DNA of 40,113 nucleotides. It comes from Sulfobacillus sp. Lineage in GTDB: Bacteria > Bacillota > Sulfobacillia > Sulfobacillales > Sulfobacillaceae. Shown here piece after piece: positions 16,025-24,131 of this stretch. How positions within the stretch are numbered: the stretch's first letter is position 1; every line of letters starts with the position of its first letter. The notes beneath the pieces were generated by a model. It was not told the origin of the DNA. It was given only the letters and a program-made list of their open reading frames with translations, and did no database searches. The DNA lies in assembly GCA_027343695.1 (NCBI GenBank), contig DAHWKJ010000002.1:1-40113 (forward strand). Direction: 5' to 3'. The translations under genes and the position numbers were made by a program.

Positions 16025-16546
16025 ATGGCAATCGCCAATTCTAGTAACTTCCGAACGTGGGCCAAGCCAGCCGCGGTCGCTGTCTTGGTGACACCCGCTC
16101 CTTTAGGGAGTGAGGTGTTGCTGATTGAGCGTCCTGGTTCGATGACGGAGCATGCGGGACAGATTGCGTGTCCCGGCGGACGATTTGATGCGGCCCACGA
16201 CCGGACCTTGTGGGATACCGCTCGGCGCGAGACCCGGGAAGAAGTGGGGGTGCGGCTTTCCCTCGACATGTGGCGGGGAGCCTTGGAACCGGTATATATT
16301 CCGGTCACGGGCTATACCATCGAGCCGCACCTTTTTTACATCGTGCCCAAACCACGACTGCTTGCCTCGAGTGAAGTCGCGGCCTGGCATTGGGTCAGCA
16401 TAAAGGATTTGGAAGCCGTCGAGGAGTGGGTCGAGGAGAGGCCCCAGTATCCGTTCGCCTGGGGGCGGGTGTGGGGAGCAACCGCCCGGATTCTAAGCCA
16501 ATTGTTACGTTCCCCGTACCTGGAATTCGATGGGCAATCCGAATGA
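16025..16546 (+). CDS. Nudix hydrolase, CoA-diphosphatase-like
   Basis: This 173-residue Nudix protein has the CoA-diphosphatase-type region VLLIERPGSMTEHAGQIACP leading into PGGRFDAAHD and the Nudix core RETREEVGV, so the metal-binding REXXEE glutamates are present. The spacing between PGG and REXXEE is about one residue longer than usual, and arginine stands where the first glutamate of the canonical box would be expected. CoA or NADH pyrophosphate cleavage is plausible but not certain. The start is ATG 16025 behind GGGGGGA. Its stop codon overlaps the ATG of the following acetyltransferase gene (ATGA). It is divergent from the S9 peptidase across about 80 bases. Confidence 0.85.
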   Translation: MAIANSSNFRTWAKPAAVAVLVTPAPLGSEVLLIERPGSMTEHAGQIACPGGRFDAAHDRTLWDTARRETREEVGVRLSLDMWRGALEPVYIPVTGYTIEPHLFYIVPKPRLLASSEVAAWHWVSIKDLEAVEEWVEERPQYPFAWGRVWGATARILSQLLRSPYLEFDGQSE

Positions 16547-17280
16547 GTAGCATCCCGGATCCCATCACGATTCGCACGGTCGAAGACATTGATGAGTTGG
16601 AAGCTGTGCACCGACTGGAACGGGAGGTCTGGGGCGGGGACGATTTAGTGCCGGTATCCGTGTTACGGGTGATGGCGCTCGAAGGGGGTCAAGTGCTGTT
16701 GGCATGGCACGCAGATCACGAGGCGCCGGTAGGGATGGCGGTCGCTTTTATCGGAAGACGGCACCAAGAGTGGTACCTCCATTCGCATATGGTGGCCGTC
16801 AAGGCGCCTTTTCGACGCCATGCTGTGGGTCGGCTATTAAAGTACCAGCAACTGGGCTATGCCCGCGCTCTGGGTTTGGCTTACGTGGGCTGGACATTTG
16901 ATCCCCTGCAACGCCCTAACGGGCAGTTCAACCTAAACGTCCTAGGGGCCGTGGCCCGGGAATTTCTTCCCAATTTTTACGGATCCCTTGGGGACCGCAT
17001 CAATGGGGAATTTGCCACGCATCGGCTCTTTGTGGAATGGAATGGATGCACGACGCCACGGTCCGCGAGCCGTTTTGTTGTGGTGCCTGATGATATTGGT
17101 AGACTCCGTAAGGAGAATCCCCAAAGCGCCAGAGCGTGGGCGGAACGCCACCGAAAAAAGTGGGACCGTCTTCTAACACAAGGGTTTGGTGCGGTCGAAA
17201 TGGTGCCGGGACGGTGGGGCGTATGGTGTTACCGGCTGCAGCGGATATCTAGCGAAGGGACGAATCGGAGTGAAAATTGA
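16543..17280 (+). CDS. GNAT acyltransferase (COG3375-like), probable amino-acid N-succinyltransferase
   Basis: This 245-residue GNAT-fold protein begins at ATG 16543, overlapping the Nudix stop. Family landmarks are the acyl-CoA-binding stretch VKAPFRRHAVGRLLKYQQ, followed by WTFDPLQRPNGQFNLNVLGA and NFYGSLGDRINGE, typical of the predicted acetyltransferase group COG3375. In Geobacillus a GNAT protein beside an N-succinylamino-acid racemase transfers succinyl from succinyl-CoA to D-amino acids, the first step of an irreversible D- to L-amino-acid conversion. The same gene trio stands here: the racemase start overlaps this gene by 11 bases and an M20 hydrolase follows it. The succinyl donor and D-amino-acid acceptor are inferred from context and family, not seen. 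Confidence 0.85.
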   Translation: MSSIPDPITIRTVEDIDELEAVHRLEREVWGGDDLVPVSVLRVMALEGGQVLLAWHADHEAPVGMAVAFIGRRHQEWYLHSHMVAVKAPFRRHAVGRLLKYQQLGYARALGLAYVGWTFDPLQRPNGQFNLNVLGAVAREFLPNFYGSLGDRINGEFATHRLFVEWNGCTTPRSASRFVVVPDDIGRLRKENPQSARAWAERHRKKWDRLLTQGFGAVEMVPGRWGVWCYRLQRISSEGTNRSEN

Positions 17281-18442
17281 ACACGTTGGTCTTTCCTTTA
17301 TTGAAATGCCTCTGAAGTCTCCATTTGAGACATCGTTTGGGGTAGATACCAAAAAGACCTGTTGGATTGTGTCGGTATCGGCCGATGGCGTCACTGGATA
17401 TGCCGAATCGGTGGCCGATGTCGAGCCGCTCTACTCGGAAGAGACCCATGCCTCCGTGTATTATGCCCTAAAGAATCATGTGATACCTCGACTAACTGGG
17501 CAGACCCTTACGGATCCTAGCCAAGTTCATAACCTTTTGTTGCCGATTCGTGGCAATCGGATGGCCAAGGCCGTCATCGAGATGGCCATCTGGGATTGGT
17601 GGGGGCGCGCGGTGCACCAACCGTTATGGGCGTTGCTGGGGGGGGACCCGAACAAAACCGAGATTCCGGTTGGCGTTTCGATTGGTATTCAAAGAAGTCC
17701 TGAGGTCTTGATTCGGGTGGCGCAAGGGTATCTTGAGGAAGGTTATCGGCGTCTGAAGGTGAAAATTAAACCGGGACACGATCTCATCCCGCTCGAGGCC
17801 TTGCGGCAGGCTGTGGGCCCCGATGTCCGCATCATGGCGGACGCCAATTCGGCATACCGGCTCGATCGCGATTTGGACCGGTTGCGCCAATTTGATCAGT
17901 TTGACCTGATGATGATTGAACAACCGCTCGACGAAGACGATTATGTGGATCATGCGGTGTTGGCGCATGCGATTGAGACCCCTCTATGCCTCGATGAATC
18001 GATTCGCTCGGCGGATGATGCGCGTCGCGCGATTGGGCTTGGCGCAACGGGGGTCATTAACATCAAGGTCGGGCGCGTCGGGGGCCTGGCATCGGCCAAG
18101 GCGGTGCATGATATGGCAATGCGCCACCATATTCCGGTATGGTGTGGGGGCATGTTGGAAACGGGAATCGGGCGGGCTTTTAACCTCCATCTGACGACGC
18201 TGCCCAATTTTTCATTACCGGGGGATACCTCTGCGAGCGACCGTTATTTTGACGAAGACCTCATCGACCAGCCGTTTGTCCTCAATCCTAACGGCACCTT
18301 GACCGTCCCCGACGGGGAGGGGATTGGTGTGCGTCCAAATCTGGAACGGCTGTCAGAAGTTACGACGTATTACGAAGCCTGGGATCTTCGCAGTCGGGGT
18401 GTGAGAGGAGGTGTCCCGGATGTCGCCGGACTGGGATTTTGA
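17270..18442 (+). CDS. N-acyl/N-succinyl-amino-acid racemase (enolase superfamily, MenC2/NSAR type)
   Basis: This 390-residue member of the muconate-lactonizing subgroup of the enolase superfamily has all catalytic residues. The KxK motif is K163 and K165 in RLKVKIKPG, the metal ligands are D191 (ADANSAY), E217 (IEQPL) and D242 (LDES), and the second base is K266 in INIKVGRVGG. These match the spacing of the Amycolatopsis enzyme. Proteins of this group act as o-succinylbenzoate synthase, N-succinylamino-acid racemase, or both. No other menaquinone gene is nearby, and a GNAT transferase and M20 hydrolase flank it, so racemisation is the better guess. The start is GTG 17270, nine bases after GAAGGGA and overlapping the preceding gene. 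Confidence 0.9.
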   Translation: MKIEHVGLSFIEMPLKSPFETSFGVDTKKTCWIVSVSADGVTGYAESVADVEPLYSEETHASVYYALKNHVIPRLTGQTLTDPSQVHNLLLPIRGNRMAKAVIEMAIWDWWGRAVHQPLWALLGGDPNKTEIPVGVSIGIQRSPEVLIRVAQGYLEEGYRRLKVKIKPGHDLIPLEALRQAVGPDVRIMADANSAYRLDRDLDRLRQFDQFDLMMIEQPLDEDDYVDHAVLAHAIETPLCLDESIRSADDARRAIGLGATGVINIKVGRVGGLASAKAVHDMAMRHHIPVWCGGMLETGIGRAFNLHLTTLPNFSLPGDTSASDRYFDEDLIDQPFVLNPNGTLTVPDGEGIGVRPNLERLSEVTTYYEAWDLRSRGVRGGVPDVAGLGF

Positions 18443-19541
18443 TAAGGAGGAAGGCACTCAAATTCGAAGCCTGATCCATGATTTAGTGGTCACCGAATCG
18501 CCGTCTGGCGACGCCTCGGGAATTCACCGCGTGATGGAACGGCTTCTCGAGGACCTCTTGCCGATACCCGATATTCATGTTGATTGGCATCAAGTGGCGG
18601 GGTTTTCCTTGCTCGAGGTGTCGCGGGGATCCGGGGGAGCTCTCCTCTTAGGACATGCCGATACGGTATGGCCCCAGGGAACCTTAAAGACCATGCCGTG
18701 GTACGAAGACCAAGACGGAAAGATCTTTGGCCCCGGAATTTTAGATATGAAGGCCGGTCTGGCCATCGCCGTCTTTGCATTGCGCGGGGTTGCACCGACC
18801 ACGCCCTTTCGGCTGCTGGTGACTCCGGATGAGGAAATTGGGAGCGCCCTCAGTCGGGAAACCATTGAAAAATATGCCAAAGAGTCTCCTTTAGCCTTGA
18901 TCTTGGAATCTGGTATGCCTAAGGGGGGACTCAAAATAGCGCGCGCTGGCGTCGGGGACTTTACCGCGAGCGTGACCGGCATCGAGAGTCATGCGGGGCT
19001 TGATCCTGAGAAAGGGGCGAGCGCGATACGGGAGATGGCCCAACAGGTGATGTGGCTGGAAACCTTGGAGCATCGGCTCCTCGGGACGACCATCAATCCT
19101 GGTGTGGTATCCGGGGGTACCCGCAGTAATGTGGTAGCTGGCAATGCGATAATTGGGATTGACGTGCGGGTTCAAACCGCGGGCGAAATGCATCGGATTG
19201 AGAATACGCTCGCGCATCCCCCGACGTTTGACTCCCGTACCCAAGTGCACTATGAAGGGGGATTCAATCGACCCCCGATGGAGTCAACCCCAGCCTCTCA
19301 TGAGTGGTTTCGATGGGCGCAAAAAGCCTGGTCCGATCACACCACCTGGCCGCTTGAAGGGCTCCGGGTTGGTGGAGCCAGCGACGGGAATTTTACCGCA
19401 CGCTTAACGCCTACGTTAGATGGGTTAGGGGCGGTTGGCGTCGGGCCCCACGCGCGACATGAGCAGATCGACTGGCAATATATTGCTCCAAGGGTCGGTT
19501 TAGTGCGGGATCTGGTAGAACGGGCGGGTGGGCCTCTATGA
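18420..19541 (+). CDS. M20-family metallohydrolase, probable N-acyl-L-amino-acid hydrolase
   Basis: This 373-residue dizinc hydrolase is related to carboxypeptidase G2 and ArgE/DapE. Visible zinc-site motifs are LLGHADTVWP, GPGILDMKAGL and TPDEEIGS, with a lid/dimerisation domain in the middle and GVGPHARHEQID near the C-terminus. As the third member of the GNAT/racemase/M20 set, it would remove the succinyl or acyl group from the L-form, making D- to L-conversion irreversible; this step is inferred from the Geobacillus pathway. The start is ATG 18420, because GAGAGGAGGT ends seven bases upstream; it overlaps the racemase by 23 bases. Its TGA overlaps the next ATG. Confidence 0.9.
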   Translation: MSPDWDFDKEEGTQIRSLIHDLVVTESPSGDASGIHRVMERLLEDLLPIPDIHVDWHQVAGFSLLEVSRGSGGALLLGHADTVWPQGTLKTMPWYEDQDGKIFGPGILDMKAGLAIAVFALRGVAPTTPFRLLVTPDEEIGSALSRETIEKYAKESPLALILESGMPKGGLKIARAGVGDFTASVTGIESHAGLDPEKGASAIREMAQQVMWLETLEHRLLGTTINPGVVSGGTRSNVVAGNAIIGIDVRVQTAGEMHRIENTLAHPPTFDSRTQVHYEGGFNRPPMESTPASHEWFRWAQKAWSDHTTWPLEGLRVGGASDGNFTARLTPTLDGLGAVGVGPHARHEQIDWQYIAPRVGLVRDLVERAGGPL

Positions 19542-20395
19542 ATATTCACGCCTTGATCGGGCCGAGTGGCACCGGAAAGAGCCATCGCGCTTCCATGGTT
19601 GCGGAACAAAAAAACGCCGATGGCATTTTGGATGATGGATTACTTATCGTCGATGGCAGAATCGTGGCGGGCATTTCAGCCAAACGTGAGGCGACTCGGG
19701 TGGCCGCGGTCAAACGCGCTATTCTGGCCGATGAAGCCCACGCCGAGGCGGTGCGGAACGCCTTAGAAAAAGTGGCACCCCACGATCTCTTGATCCTCGG
19801 GACATCGATGAATATGGTGCAGCACATCCTCACGGCTTTGAATTTGGGTGACCGGACGGTAAATTGGGTACGGGTTGAAGAGGTGACGACGCCCGAAGAA
19901 CGTCAATTGGCCCGTCAAATTCGACGACAACAAGGACGGCACGTGATTCCGGCCCCCACGATGGAGGTGAAGAAGGGATTCGCCGGCTATTGGGTGGATC
20001 CCCTGCGGTTTATCTTTCGCGGGCGCCACCGCCAAATGGAAGTCGAAAAATCTATTGTTCGACCCACCTACTCATCGCTCGGGAATTTTTATATCGCGGA
20101 TTCGGTGGTAGCCAGCATCGCGAGCCACGGCGCGGGACGGGTGAGCGGTATCGCACGGGTCTCGCGAGCCGTGGTACAATCGACTCCAGAGGGACTCAGC
20201 ATCGACCTCGAGGTGTGGATTAATACGCCACGACACATTTTCCAGGTGCTTGAAGGAACCCAACGCGTGGTGTATGAAATCATCGAAGAAGCCACCGCGC
20301 TTAACGTGCTTACGGTAAGGATCCAGGCCCGACGCCTAATTTGGGAGGAGCCGAACACACACAACGATGGGACAGCGCGTATTAGTCGTAGATGA
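19538..20395 (+). CDS. P-loop protein fused to an Asp23/Gls24-like domain
   Basis: This 285-residue protein has a Walker A motif, GPSGTGKS (residues 8-15), close to its start, followed by an alpha/beta nucleotide-binding domain to about residue 140. Residues 180-266 look like an Asp23/Gls24 domain (NFYIADSVVASIASHGAGRV, then LEVWINTPRH and VRIQARRLIWEE). In small Asp23 proteins this domain is linked to the cell envelope and alkaline stress. A clear Walker B was not identified. The start ATG overlaps the M20 stop (ATGA), and the end overlaps the start of phoP by 29 bases. The fusion suggests nucleotide-dependent envelope or membrane work, but no function can be named. Confidence 0.75.
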   Translation: MNIHALIGPSGTGKSHRASMVAEQKNADGILDDGLLIVDGRIVAGISAKREATRVAAVKRAILADEAHAEAVRNALEKVAPHDLLILGTSMNMVQHILTALNLGDRTVNWVRVEEVTTPEERQLARQIRRQQGRHVIPAPTMEVKKGFAGYWVDPLRFIFRGRHRQMEVEKSIVRPTYSSLGNFYIADSVVASIASHGAGRVSGIARVSRAVVQSTPEGLSIDLEVWINTPRHIFQVLEGTQRVVYEIIEEATALNVLTVRIQARRLIWEEPNTHNDGTARISRR

Positions 20396-21056
20396 CGAAG
20401 CTGCTATTGTGGAATTGGTGTCATACAATCTCACTCGCGAAGGATTTGACGTCTTAGTGTCGGCCGATGGCGCCCAAGCAGTACAGATGGCCCGCCGAGA
20501 ATCTCCGGATTTGGTGATTTTGGACGTCATGCTGCCCAGCATGTCGGGTTTAGACGTATGTCGCCAATTGCGGCGGGAGACCGAGATTCCCATTATTCTT
20601 CTCACCGCGCGAAAAGATGAGATGGACCGCGTGTTAGGGTTGGAGCTCGGCGCCGACGACTACGTGACGAAGCCATTTTCTCCACGGGAATTGGTGGCCC
20701 GGGTCAAAGCAATCTTGCGTCGTAGCCGAGGCCGAGAGGATGACGCGAGCGACCATCAAATTAACCGCACCGGGCTGACCGTGGACCCCGATCGCCGCGA
20801 AGCGTCGCTGGACGGCAAGACGCTGCATCTGACCTTTACAGAATTTGAGTTGCTCCATATCCTGGCCAAAAACCCCGGGCGGGCCTTTACCCGAGACGAC
20901 CTCCTGATGCGAGTGTGGGGCCAAGATTTCTTTGGCGATGCACGCACCGTCGACGTCCATGTTCGGCACTTGCGAGAAAAACTCATGGAAGACCTACAAA
21001 CCCCGCGATTCATTGAAACCGTCCGGGGAGTGGGTTATCGGTTTCGCGAATCGTGA
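20367..21056 (+). CDS. phoP: PhoP-like response regulator (OmpR family)
   Basis: This 229-residue two-component regulator has a receiver domain (1 to about 120) with the acidic pair D9-D10, the phosphoacceptor D53 (LVILDVMLP) and K102 in VTKPF. The C-terminal winged helix (about 132-228) includes LTFTEFELLHILAKNPGRAFTRDDLL and DVHVRHLREKL, typical of OmpR/PhoB DNA binding. It overlaps the upstream P-loop/Asp23 gene by 29 bases and the kinase gene by four (GTGA). The phosphate-specific pst genes directly downstream support assignment as the phosphate regulator PhoP/PhoB. No Pho-box was recognised by eye. Confidence 0.93.
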   Translation: MGQRVLVVDDEAAIVELVSYNLTREGFDVLVSADGAQAVQMARRESPDLVILDVMLPSMSGLDVCRQLRRETEIPIILLTARKDEMDRVLGLELGADDYVTKPFSPRELVARVKAILRRSRGREDDASDHQINRTGLTVDPDRREASLDGKTLHLTFTEFELLHILAKNPGRAFTRDDLLMRVWGQDFFGDARTVDVHVRHLREKLMEDLQTPRFIETVRGVGYRFRES

Positions 21057-22426
21057 AACGCGCTCTAGCACGTCAATTTCTGGTACCCATTTTGATTGCG
21101 GGCACCCTGACGGTTGCGGTCTGGTTAGCCACCTTGCCGCATGGCCGCTTAGAGGCTGTCATCCTGGTGGTGTTGGCGTGGGTGTGGACGCTGCGCTTAG
21201 TGAGTCAGATGCGCACCCAGCAAGCGTTTTTGGCGGAATCCATCGTGCAATTGCAAGACACCGTAAAACGCTGGGGATCAGGAGACCTGCAAGCCCGGGT
21301 CTACCTGGATCAGGCCGATCCGTTAGACCAATTGGCCCATGGTATGAATCGGGTGGCCGAAGTCTTAAAAGAGCGTACCGAAGATCTTGAGCAAGATAAA
21401 GAGCGGCTTGAGGCCATTTTGACTAGTATGGCGAATGGGATCATTATCCTGAATCATGGGCTGACCATTACCCTGATTAACGAGGCCGCCTATCAGCTGT
21501 TAGGCATTGAGACGCGACCGGCCCAGGGGCGGCATTTGTTAGAAGTGATTCGTGACGTAGCCATCGATGATGCGGTGCATCGCGTGACCCAAAGTGGAGT
21601 GACTGAGACCGTGCTCTGGAGTCCGCATGATGTGCTGGACGAGGTGATTGAGGTCACGGTTGCCGCCCTAAACCAACCTTTGGGCGGAGTTGGGGCCGTG
21701 TTGGTTGCCCGCAACGTATCGTCACAAAAACAAGTAGAGCGAATGCGCCAAGACTTTGTCGCTAACGTCAGCCATGAACTTCAGACGCCGCTGACCATTA
21801 TTCGGGGATTTACCGAGACGTTGCAGGACAGTCCTGACCCTGACACCGCGCAACGCTTTATTCAATTGATCCATGAAGAAGCGACGCGGATGAGTCATTT
21901 GGTCGATGACCTCTTGGCGCTCTCACGAATGGAGCATCATTCCCTGCCGGTGCAGATGGGTCCCGTGGACCTTCCTATGTTAATCGATTCGACGCTGGTG
22001 AAACTGGCGGCTCGGGCCAAATCGGCCGAACTGATCTTGGATAATCAACTGCCGAGTTATGTGCCCATGGTGGCAGGCGATGCAGAACTCTTAGCCGAAG
22101 TGTTTTTGAACCTGGTGGCCAATGCGGTCCAATATACCCCTGCTGGGGGCCTCATCACGATTAAGTTGGTGTCAAAAACGGGTGATGATTTAGTGGGAAT
22201 TGCCGTCCAAGATACCGGGATTGGAATCCCGGCGGCCGATCTCTCTCGGGTATTCGAACGCTTTTACCGGGTGGATCGCGCTCGGTCCCGCGCATCCGGC
22301 GGCACCGGTCTCGGGCTAGCCATCGTGAAACATATCATGGAACTCCATCAAGGTCGCATAGATGTAAATAGTCAGGTGGGACAAGGATCGTGTTTTACGG
22401 TATGGCTCCCGCGCTTTGAGGACTAG
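21053..22426 (+). CDS. phoR: PhoR-like sensor histidine kinase
   Basis: This 457-residue membrane kinase has two closely spaced transmembrane helices (about 8-27 and 33-50) joined by only a few residues, so it has almost no extracellular sensor domain. A HAMP-like linker (to about 105), a PAS domain (about 115-222), HisKA with H241 in NVSHELQTPLT, and HATPase with NLVANAVQYTP, DTGIGIP and GGTGLGLAIV follow. That is the PhoR order seen in enterobacterial enzymes, which sense phosphate through PstSCAB and PhoU and not directly. The cluster carries both partners downstream. The GTG start overlaps the phoP stop. Confidence 0.93.
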   Translation: MKRALARQFLVPILIAGTLTVAVWLATLPHGRLEAVILVVLAWVWTLRLVSQMRTQQAFLAESIVQLQDTVKRWGSGDLQARVYLDQADPLDQLAHGMNRVAEVLKERTEDLEQDKERLEAILTSMANGIIILNHGLTITLINEAAYQLLGIETRPAQGRHLLEVIRDVAIDDAVHRVTQSGVTETVLWSPHDVLDEVIEVTVAALNQPLGGVGAVLVARNVSSQKQVERMRQDFVANVSHELQTPLTIIRGFTETLQDSPDPDTAQRFIQLIHEEATRMSHLVDDLLALSRMEHHSLPVQMGPVDLPMLIDSTLVKLAARAKSAELILDNQLPSYVPMVAGDAELLAEVFLNLVANAVQYTPAGGLITIKLVSKTGDDLVGIAVQDTGIGIPAADLSRVFERFYRVDRARSRASGGTGLGLAIVKHIMELHQGRIDVNSQVGQGSCFTVWLPRFED

Positions 22427-22432
22427 GGCCAT

Positions 22433-22454
22433 GGAACCAGGGAAACCCTGTTCC
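22433..22454 (+). promoter_or_regulatory. Hairpin abutting the pstS start codon
   Basis: GGAA-c-CAGGG (22433-22442) pairs with CCCTG-TTCC (22446-22454) around AAA, a nine-pair stem with one bulged C. It ends one base before the pstS ATG. The only ribosome-site-like bases, AGGG, lie inside the stem, so the structure could limit translation of pstS. Confidence 0.45.
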
Positions 22455-22455
22455 C

Positions 22456-23268
22456 ATGAGACGGAGATGGATTTGGGCGATGGTGTGGGGGTTAGTACTT
22501 CTGCCTTGGTCGTATCCCGCACAAGGCACCACGCTGAAGCCGCTTGGCATGCATCAGATATCGATTATAGGGGCGACCTCGTTGATCCCCTTGACCAAAC
22601 GGTTTTTGCCGGAATGGGAGCGTCGTCATCCGGGGGTGGTGGTCTCGGTGACGGCCGGAGGATCTTGGGCCGGGATTCTCGCTGTAGCGGAAGGCCAGGC
22701 GGATATTGGGATGGCGGATCTGGCGCCTCTACCGAAGCGGGCTTTGCGGTTGGATTCGTATCCGGCCGGGCGTTTGGCGGTAGCGTTTATCGCAAATTCC
22801 GACGATGGGGTCAAAAACCTGTCACGATCGCAGTTGGTGCAGGTGCTTCAAGGACGCATTCACAATTGGCAGACTCTTGGGGGCCACGACAAGCCGGTGA
22901 TTGTGGTCTCACGGCCGATGAGTTCAGGGGCACGCGCCATGCTTGACCGTCTCGTGCCGGCCCCCGGCCTCAGTGCGGATGCTATTATTCAATTATCCAA
23001 CGGAGCCGTGTTGAAAACGGTTCGGGAGACGCCGGGGGCCATCGGGTATGTGGAATGGCGTCCTGGGATGGGAGGGGTCACCATGCTCGGCATTGACCAC
23101 CAGGTTTTTGATACCAGCCGTTTAGCGGCCTGGCCCTATTATACCCAGCCGACGTTTTATGTCGCACCGGGGGCGTCGTCGCTGGTTAAACAGCTCGCGG
23201 AGATGTTGAGCCGGTCTCCTTACAAGGCAGAATTTGGGATTTATCGAGCGCAGGGGATACCCCGATGA
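22456..23268 (+). CDS. pstS: PstS-like phosphate-binding protein
   Basis: This 270-residue exported binding protein has a Sec signal (RRR, then WIWAMVWGLVLLPW, likely cleaved after AQG). Family motifs are IIGATSLIPL near the mature N-terminus, VTAGGSWAGILAVAEGQADIGM, and SRPMSSGAR, the equivalent of the phosphate-contacting GSGTR loop. It has no cysteine at all, so it cannot be a lipoprotein like typical PstS of Gram-positive bacteria; a retained signal anchor or free secretion must be considered. It starts 29 bases after phoR behind a hairpin that covers the start region, and its TGA overlaps the pstC ATG. The function follows firmly from the operon. Confidence 0.9.
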   Translation: MRRRWIWAMVWGLVLLPWSYPAQGTTLKPLGMHQISIIGATSLIPLTKRFLPEWERRHPGVVVSVTAGGSWAGILAVAEGQADIGMADLAPLPKRALRLDSYPAGRLAVAFIANSDDGVKNLSRSQLVQVLQGRIHNWQTLGGHDKPVIVVSRPMSSGARAMLDRLVPAPGLSADAIIQLSNGAVLKTVRETPGAIGYVEWRPGMGGVTMLGIDHQVFDTSRLAAWPYYTQPTFYVAPGASSLVKQLAEMLSRSPYKAEFGIYRAQGIPR

Positions 23269-24131
23269 AGCCTGTTACCGGTAGACCGCGCGGTGACCAC
23301 TTGCTTTACCGGGTGGTATGGCTCGGAGCCCTCTTACTGCTGATGCTAGGGTTTGCCATTGCTGCCATTTTAGTCTGGGGTACCGTGAAGTTTGTGATCG
23401 ACCACGGACTCAACCCCAGTCTTTTGGGTACCATTTATCAGCCGACGCACGACCAGTTTGGCCTTCTGCCATTCATCGCGGGATCCCTTGTGGTGACCAT
23501 GATTGCGATTGTCGTGGCACTGCCTCTGGCGCTTTCGGTGGCGGTCACTGTCATCGCGACACTGCCACGGCAGATGCAGATGATTCGACAGATCTTGTCG
23601 GGCCTGGTTGCCATCCCGTCCGTGGTGTTTGGGTGGTGGGGGCTGAGCCTTTTGGTACCGAGTATTCGGTGGATTAGTGGCCGGCCGGGTTTTAGTCTTT
23701 TGGCCGGCGGATTGGTGTTGGCGATAATGATTCTTCCTACCCTCAGTCTTTTAAGTATCAATGCCTTAGACCGGGTATCGGTGCGGTGGGTGGAAGGATC
23801 CTTGGCACTGGGCGCGACGCCCGATCAGACCCTCGGCCGATTGATTCTCTCAGTGTCACGGATTCCCTTGCTGGAAGCCTCAATCTTAGCGGTGGGACGC
23901 GCCTTAGGAGAGACGATGGCGGTCCAGATGGTGATCGGCGGCCGGGTATTGTTGCCGCATGGACTCTTGTCGCCAGGAGCGACCTTGACCACGCAGCTTC
24001 TCACTGACATAAGCCTCTTGCCCCCCGGGATTCCCGGTCACTATGTCCTGGATTTCATGGCCCTTTTATTGTTGGTCGCCATGTATGGGATGGTGGTCTT
24101 GGTGGAGCGAACGCGGAGGTGGTCGCTGTGA
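23265..24131 (+). CDS. pstC: Phosphate ABC transporter permease PstC
   Basis: This 288-residue inner permease of the high-affinity phosphate importer has about six transmembrane helices, starting LVVWLGALLLLMLGFAIAAIL-like near residue 15. The cytoplasmic EAA loop that docks on PstB reads WVEGSLALGATPDQTLGRLIL and is followed by the typical ILAVGRALGETMAVQMVIG. It overlaps pstS (ATGA) and is overlapped by pstA (GTGA), so the pair is translationally coupled. PstC normally forms a heterodimer with PstA. Confidence 0.94.
   Translation: MKPVTGRPRGDHLLYRVVWLGALLLLMLGFAIAAILVWGTVKFVIDHGLNPSLLGTIYQPTHDQFGLLPFIAGSLVVTMIAIVVALPLALSVAVTVIATLPRQMQMIRQILSGLVAIPSVVFGWWGLSLLVPSIRWISGRPGFSLLAGGLVLAIMILPTLSLLSINALDRVSVRWVEGSLALGATPDQTLGRLILSVSRIPLLEASILAVGRALGETMAVQMVIGGRVLLPHGLLSPGATLTTQLLTDISLLPPGIPGHYVLDFMALLLLVAMYGMVVLVERTRRWSL

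Noticed and set aside
17270-18442. Calling the enolase-superfamily gene menC for menaquinone synthesis
   Set aside because: No other men gene is nearby, while an acyltransferase and M20 hydrolase overlap it; amino-acid racemisation fits better, although dual activity is possible.
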